Program-made: the position numbers and the translations under genes
Part shown: positions 60,404-64,000 of the stretch, one piece after another
Layout: each line of letters begins with the position of its first letter
How positions within the stretch are numbered: the first letter of the stretch is position 1
Assembly: GCA_050633825.1 (NCBI GenBank)
Contig: JBOEHG010000009.1
Span: 1 to 64,000, forward strand
Origin: CANLBN01 sp050633825
GTDB taxonomy: Bacteria > Pseudomonadota > Gammaproteobacteria > Pseudomonadales > Cellvibrionaceae
Direction: 5' to 3'
Length of the DNA: 64,000 nt
Notes under the pieces: generated by a model
What the model was told of the DNA's origin: nothing
The model's database searches: none
What the model saw: only the letters and a program-made list of their open reading frames with translations

Positions 60404-61873
60404 TTATAGCGCTGTTAATAGCTCACGCACGAGATCTATTTGGAAGAACAATACAATACAAGCTAAAGTCGTGATACCTATAGCCAGTAAACACGCAAGG
60501 GGAGCCTCTTGTACAACAACAGTTTGATCAGCCGTATTACCTAAAGGGCGGGCAAAAAAAGCGCGTAAAGGTATCGGGAGCAAATAGGCAATATTTAATA
60601 ATGAACTCACCATTAATACTGCCACCAACCACCACTGCCCAGAAACAATAGCACCTTCTGAGATGACTAACTTACTCCAGACACCCGCCAAAGGAGGCAA
60701 ACCAATAATACTTATCGCAGCAACTAAAAATGCTGTCATGGTATAAGGCATTTGCTTACCTATACCATCTAGCTCACTGATGGCTTTTTTATGTAGAGCC
60801 ACCATAATAGCCCCAGCACAAAAGAAGAGTGTAATTTTACCAAAAGCGTGAGTAACAATATGTAGCCCAGCACCTTCTATAGCAATAGAGTTTGCAAGTA
60901 AAGCAGCCATAACAATATAAGCCAGCTGACTGATCGTTGAATAAGCTAAACGCTCTTTCAAATTATCTTTTGTCATCGCAATAAAAGAACCAAGCAATAT
61001 TGTCGCTGCAGCAATGATCAATAAAATATCATTCGCACCTGTTGACACAATGAGCTCGAAACCAAAAATATAAACAACTACTTTAATAATTAAAAATACA
61101 CCGGTTTTAACAACGGCTACTGCATGCAACAAAGCACTTACGGGTGTCGGTGCTACCATGGCATTTGGCAACCAGCTATGAAAAGGCATCACTGCCGCCT
61201 TACCTGTACCAAATACAACTAACATCAATAATGCTGTTGCCCATAGAGGAGAAATTTCTATGGTTTTAAAAACACCGCCAGCAACAAAGTCAACACTGCC
61301 CGTCATCCACCAAATCAGAATAATAGCCGGCATCAATAGCACAATTGACCCACCCATCAATACACCCAAATAAATGCGCCCTGCTCTCTTGGCTTTGTCA
61401 GTACCTGCATGGGTCACAAGAGGAAAAGTCGATAAAGTAATAACTTCGTAAGCAACAAATAGTGTTAATAAATTACCCGCATAAGCAGCGGCCATCACCG
61501 AAGCAATTGCAATTGCAAAACAAACATAAAAACGAGTTTGATTTTTTTCCCCATGACCGCGCATATAACCAATACTGTATAGCGTAGTTACAATCCATAG
61601 GAAGCTAGCCAATAAACCAAACAATATACCAATAGGCTCAGCTTTAAGATAAAGAGTTAAACCTTCGAACAAGGTAATAGCGTCGCTACTGATGGTTTCA
61701 CCGGCTAAAAATTGTTGATACAAATGCAGGTTGAGCATTAACAAACAAGCACCAGCAATAAAAATGGATAATTCTCGAAGGTTCTTATGGCGCTCACCAA
61801 AAAAAACAATAAAAGGAATAACCAACAAAGGAGGTAATAAAGTGACTAAAGGATTAAGTAACAGTGAAGTCAT
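60404..61873 (-). CDS. Mrp-type antiporter subunit D (NuoM-like), second copy
   Basis: This 489-residue proton/cation antiporter subunit has ~14 helices, the segments YAGNLLTLFVAYEVITLSTFPLV and FGTGKAAVMPFHSWLPNAMVAPTPVSALLHAVAVVKTGVFLI, the latter with the characteristic HSWLP...PTPVSALLHA of NuoM/MrpD. It overlaps the preceding homologous gene by 4 bp. It forms part of a Na+(or K+)/H+ antiporter complex with the other subunits in this operon. Confidence 0.9.
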   Translation of the reverse strand: MTSLLLNPLVTLLPPLLVIPFIVFFGERHKNLRELSIFIAGACLLMLNLHLYQQFLAGETISSDAITLFEGLTLYLKAEPIGILFGLLASFLWIVTTLYSIGYMRGHGEKNQTRFYVCFAIAIASVMAAAYAGNLLTLFVAYEVITLSTFPLVTHAGTDKAKRAGRIYLGVLMGGSIVLLMPAIILIWWMTGSVDFVAGGVFKTIEISPLWATALLMLVVFGTGKAAVMPFHSWLPNAMVAPTPVSALLHAVAVVKTGVFLIIKVVVYIFGFELIVSTGANDILLIIAAATILLGSFIAMTKDNLKERLAYSTISQLAYIVMAALLANSIAIEGAGLHIVTHAFGKITLFFCAGAIMVALHKKAISELDGIGKQMPYTMTAFLVAAISIIGLPPLAGVWSKLVISEGAIVSGQWWLVAVLMVSSLLNIAYLLPIPLRAFFARPLGNTADQTVVVQEAPLACLLAIGITTLACIVLFFQIDLVRELLTAL

Positions 61874-63363
61874 TGCATACCTCCCAGCAACTGAGCAGCG
61901 GCCTGTTGGGCAACGCCCACAACAACATCCCCATTAATACCTGTATAAAGGCTGATGGCAATCAAGGTCCATAAGGGAAGCAACATTGACATTGGTGCCT
62001 CCTTAATCGAGGCATGGTCATCCTCTTGAACTGTTGTTTTTTGAAAGCAAAATGCCTCTATAATTTTTCCTATATAAATAATCGCCATGAATGAGCTGAG
62101 TAAAACCATTACTGCAATAAGCCACCAGCCACTATCTATTGCTGCGGTAACTAAATACCATTTGCTGATAAAGCCTGCTGTCAGCGGAATACCAATTAAA
62201 CTTAAACCGGCGATAATAAAGCCACTCACGGTCCAAGGCATAGAACGTATTAAGCCAGACATATCTGCGATATTTGCAGATCCTAGACGGTAAATAATAC
62301 AGCCAACCGCAACAAACAGTGCTGCCTTAATAAAGGCATGATTAATAATATGAATAACACCTGCGGTAATCCCTGCTTCAGTTGCCATACTTACGACTGC
62401 AAATATGTAGCCTATTTGTGCAATACTTGAGTATGCCAGCAAGCGCCGAATATCGGATTGAAAAATAGCCACAACCGACATAACAAAAAAACCAACAATG
62501 GCTAAAGGTAATAAAATCTTACCTAATAACATTTGCCCGAAACTATAATCCGCACCAAAAACATGGAAAAAGAAACGCAAGAAGATATACAAGGAGACTT
62601 TTGTTGCCGTACCCGCTAAAAAGGCAGAAACAGCCGAAGGGGCGTATTGGTAAGCACCGGGCAACCAAGAATAGACAGGAAAAACTGCGGCTTTAATTAA
62701 CAAACCGACGGTAATAAAGCTAAAGCCCACCAGCACCGTTCTTGATTCATTAACTGCAGGTAATGCTGCCGATAAATCTGCCATATTCAGTGTGCCGGTC
62801 GCCGCATAAAGAAAGCCGATACCCAATAAAATAAAGGAGGCACCAATACTACCCATAATTAAATAACGAAATGCTGCCAACAAAGCCTGCTTTCTTTCTT
62901 TGCCTAAAGCAATCAACATATACATTGCAAGTGATGATATTTCCAAAAAAACGAAAACATTGAATGCATCACCTGTAATAACAATCCCTAACAAGCCCGT
63001 TAAGCACAGTAGCCAGCCAGTGTAAAAAAGATAGTGTCGCGGTTCTGCGATTTCGTTTTGAATTACTCGATGGGAATAAACAAGGGTAATAAAGCTAATA
63101 GTAGAAATCACCAACATCAAACTTGCATTTAATGTATCAATATAATATTCAATGCCAGTCGGTGCTGCCCAACCTCCAAGTGCATAGTGAATAACCTCTC
63201 CACCCATAACTCTATTTAACAAAGCAATAGAAAAAAACACGGTAAAAGCATTAGCGGCTAATGCTATTAACCACGCAGATAATGATCGCCTTATTATTAT
63301 GCATAACGGCGCAGCCATTAATGGCAGAATAATTAATAAGGCAGGAGAATGAAGTGTAAACAT
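61870..63363 (-). CDS. Mrp-type antiporter subunit D (NuoN/MrpD-like), first copy
   Basis: The 497-residue membrane protein has ~14 helices. ITGDAFNVFVFLEISSLAMYMLIALG and GLLIKAAVFPVYSWLPGAYQYAPSAVSAFLAGTATKVSLYIFLRF identify it as an MrpD-type subunit, with the conserved Lys (LLIKAAVFP) and Glu (LEISSL) expected in the ion path. It overlaps the next homologous gene by 4 bp (ATGA) and follows MrpC by 28 bp. The three-fold repetition of this family is unusual compared with the standard Mrp operon, which has MrpA and MrpD. Confidence 0.92.
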   Translation of the reverse strand: MFTLHSPALLIILPLMAAPLCIIIRRSLSAWLIALAANAFTVFFSIALLNRVMGGEVIHYALGGWAAPTGIEYYIDTLNASLMLVISTISFITLVYSHRVIQNEIAEPRHYLFYTGWLLCLTGLLGIVITGDAFNVFVFLEISSLAMYMLIALGKERKQALLAAFRYLIMGSIGASFILLGIGFLYAATGTLNMADLSAALPAVNESRTVLVGFSFITVGLLIKAAVFPVYSWLPGAYQYAPSAVSAFLAGTATKVSLYIFLRFFFHVFGADYSFGQMLLGKILLPLAIVGFFVMSVVAIFQSDIRRLLAYSSIAQIGYIFAVVSMATEAGITAGVIHIINHAFIKAALFVAVGCIIYRLGSANIADMSGLIRSMPWTVSGFIIAGLSLIGIPLTAGFISKWYLVTAAIDSGWWLIAVMVLLSSFMAIIYIGKIIEAFCFQKTTVQEDDHASIKEAPMSMLLPLWTLIAISLYTGINGDVVVGVAQQAAAQLLGGMQ

Positions 63364-63391
63364 TATGTTAAAACTTTAGTTAAAAATAGAA

Positions 63392-63787
63392 TTAAGGTTC
63401 AGATTTATTATTAGACTTTTCTTGAAGAGAATCTTGATAGTCAACTTCTTTAATATCATCTTCTTCAATAGAACCATATTTTTCATAAATTCTGACAATA
63501 AGTGCCAAACCAACAGCCATAGTGGCAACACCAACAACGATCGCGGTTAAAATAAGCACATGCGGTAAGGGGTTTGAATAAATAACATTTGCATCTCCAT
63601 TTACGAAAATAGGTGCTGTACCGCCATCAACTCGACCCAAACTGACATAGAAATAAAAAATTCCAGTTTGAAAAATACTCAACCCGAGGATTTTTTTCAC
63701 TAAATTATGACGAGCAATCATAATATAAAAACCCGCCATCATTAAAATAATCACCGCCCAGTAATTATATAAACCTAAAGTACTCAT
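63392..63787 (-). CDS. Mrp-type antiporter subunit C (NuoK-like)
   Basis: This 131-residue protein has three hydrophobic helices and the NuoK/MrpC features: NYWAVIILMMAGFYIMIARHNLVKKILGLSIFQTGIFYFYVSLG and PHVLILTAIVVGVATMAVGLALIVRIYEKYG. The C-terminal 30 residues are acidic. Its start overlaps the preceding gene (stop at 63787) by 1 bp, so the genes are translationally coupled. It is part of the multisubunit antiporter. Confidence 0.9.
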   Translation of the reverse strand: MSTLGLYNYWAVIILMMAGFYIMIARHNLVKKILGLSIFQTGIFYFYVSLGRVDGGTAPIFVNGDANVIYSNPLPHVLILTAIVVGVATMAVGLALIVRIYEKYGSIEEDDIKEVDYQDSLQEKSNNKSEP

Positions 63788-64000
63788 TATGATCTACCTT
63801 TTTCTGGTCGTTTACTGGAAAAACAATAAAATAATGAAACCATTACTGCAGCAACGGTAATACCTACTCCCAGTTCAACAATAAGAATACCCCAATGTTG
63901 ACCAGAAATAGGATCAGCAGCCAAAACAGAGTAATCGAGATAATTACCACCTAATAATAAACTGGCAACACCCGTTCCAGCATATAACAATAAGCCAAAT
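63787..64000 (-). CDS. Mrp-type antiporter subunit B (partial, cut by window end)
   Basis: The C-terminal ~70 residues of a membrane protein run off the right edge: the frame remains open through the last base. LYAGTGVASLLLGGNYLDYS and GILIVELGVGITVAAVMVSLFYCF are typical of the MnhB/MrpB subunit end. The N-terminal part and the rest of the operon lie beyond the window. Confidence 0.8.
   Translation of the reverse strand, partial: FGLLLYAGTGVASLLLGGNYLDYSVLAADPISGQHWGILIVELGVGITVAAVMVSLFYCFSSKRPEKGRS

Overview
The window looks like a chromosomal segment of a marine-type gammaproteobacterium close to the Pseudomonadales/Cellvibrionales. The base composition is moderately AT-rich. The gene order from about 0.1 to 15.4 kb (long-form GAPDH, mfd, csiV, methylthioinosine phosphorylase, nagZ, lexA, sulA, DUF6586, topA) follows, from memory, the arrangement in Pseudomonas aeruginosa. 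So does lolCDE next to a PilZ gene and a DUF2062 gene. No tRNA or rRNA gene, CRISPR array or intact insertion sequence was seen.

Layout: (1) 0.1-17 kb is housekeeping and SOS: GAPDH, a lipoprotein, a 144-bp MITE-like inverted repeat, mfd-csiV, a cold-shock protein, a nagZ-mscS-hpt-phosphorylase operon, a lexA-sulA operon behind two tandem LexA boxes, and topA-DUF6586. (2) 17-24 kb holds a soluble lytic transglycosylase, a divergent CheV and EAL/HDOD pair, a glutaredoxin-like protein and a large low-complexity DUF5610/DUF4114-like protein. (3) 24.4-26.4 kb is a compact run of six small genes. It is led by an HNH nuclease, includes a 52-codon ORF that starts inside the HNH stop codon, and ends with two small membrane proteins. 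A perfect CRP-type palindrome lies upstream. (4) 26.9-36.3 kb is a cluster of circularly permuted ATP-grasp, alpha-E, transglutaminase and DUF2126 proteins present as two partly duplicated modules. It is a predicted but uncharacterised peptide-forming or modifying system. Ornithine-lipid-type acyltransferases (olsB/olsA-like) lie just upstream. (5) 38-45 kb has a DinB-like protein, DUF2062, lolCDE, PilZ, an OmlA-like protein and nhaA.

(6) 45.2-52 kb is a thiamine operon thiC-thiO-thiS-thiG-thiDE-thiF(rhodanese) behind a TPP riboswitch. (7) 52.6-55.7 kb is a small chromosomal integron: five minus-strand cassettes, each ending in a recognisable attC site, an attI-type junction, and a divergent integron integrase cut off after its N-terminal domain where it meets an MFS gene. 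The array therefore looks frozen. (8) 57.7-64 kb carries a secreted DUF1080 lipoprotein and part of an Mrp-type cation/proton antiporter operon with three NuoL/M/N-like subunits. It runs off the right edge.

The most unusual parts are the integron with its truncated integrase, the double ATP-grasp/alpha-E/transglutaminase cluster, the HNH-led small-gene operon and the MITE-like element. All family assignments were made by eye from motifs; no database search was run.
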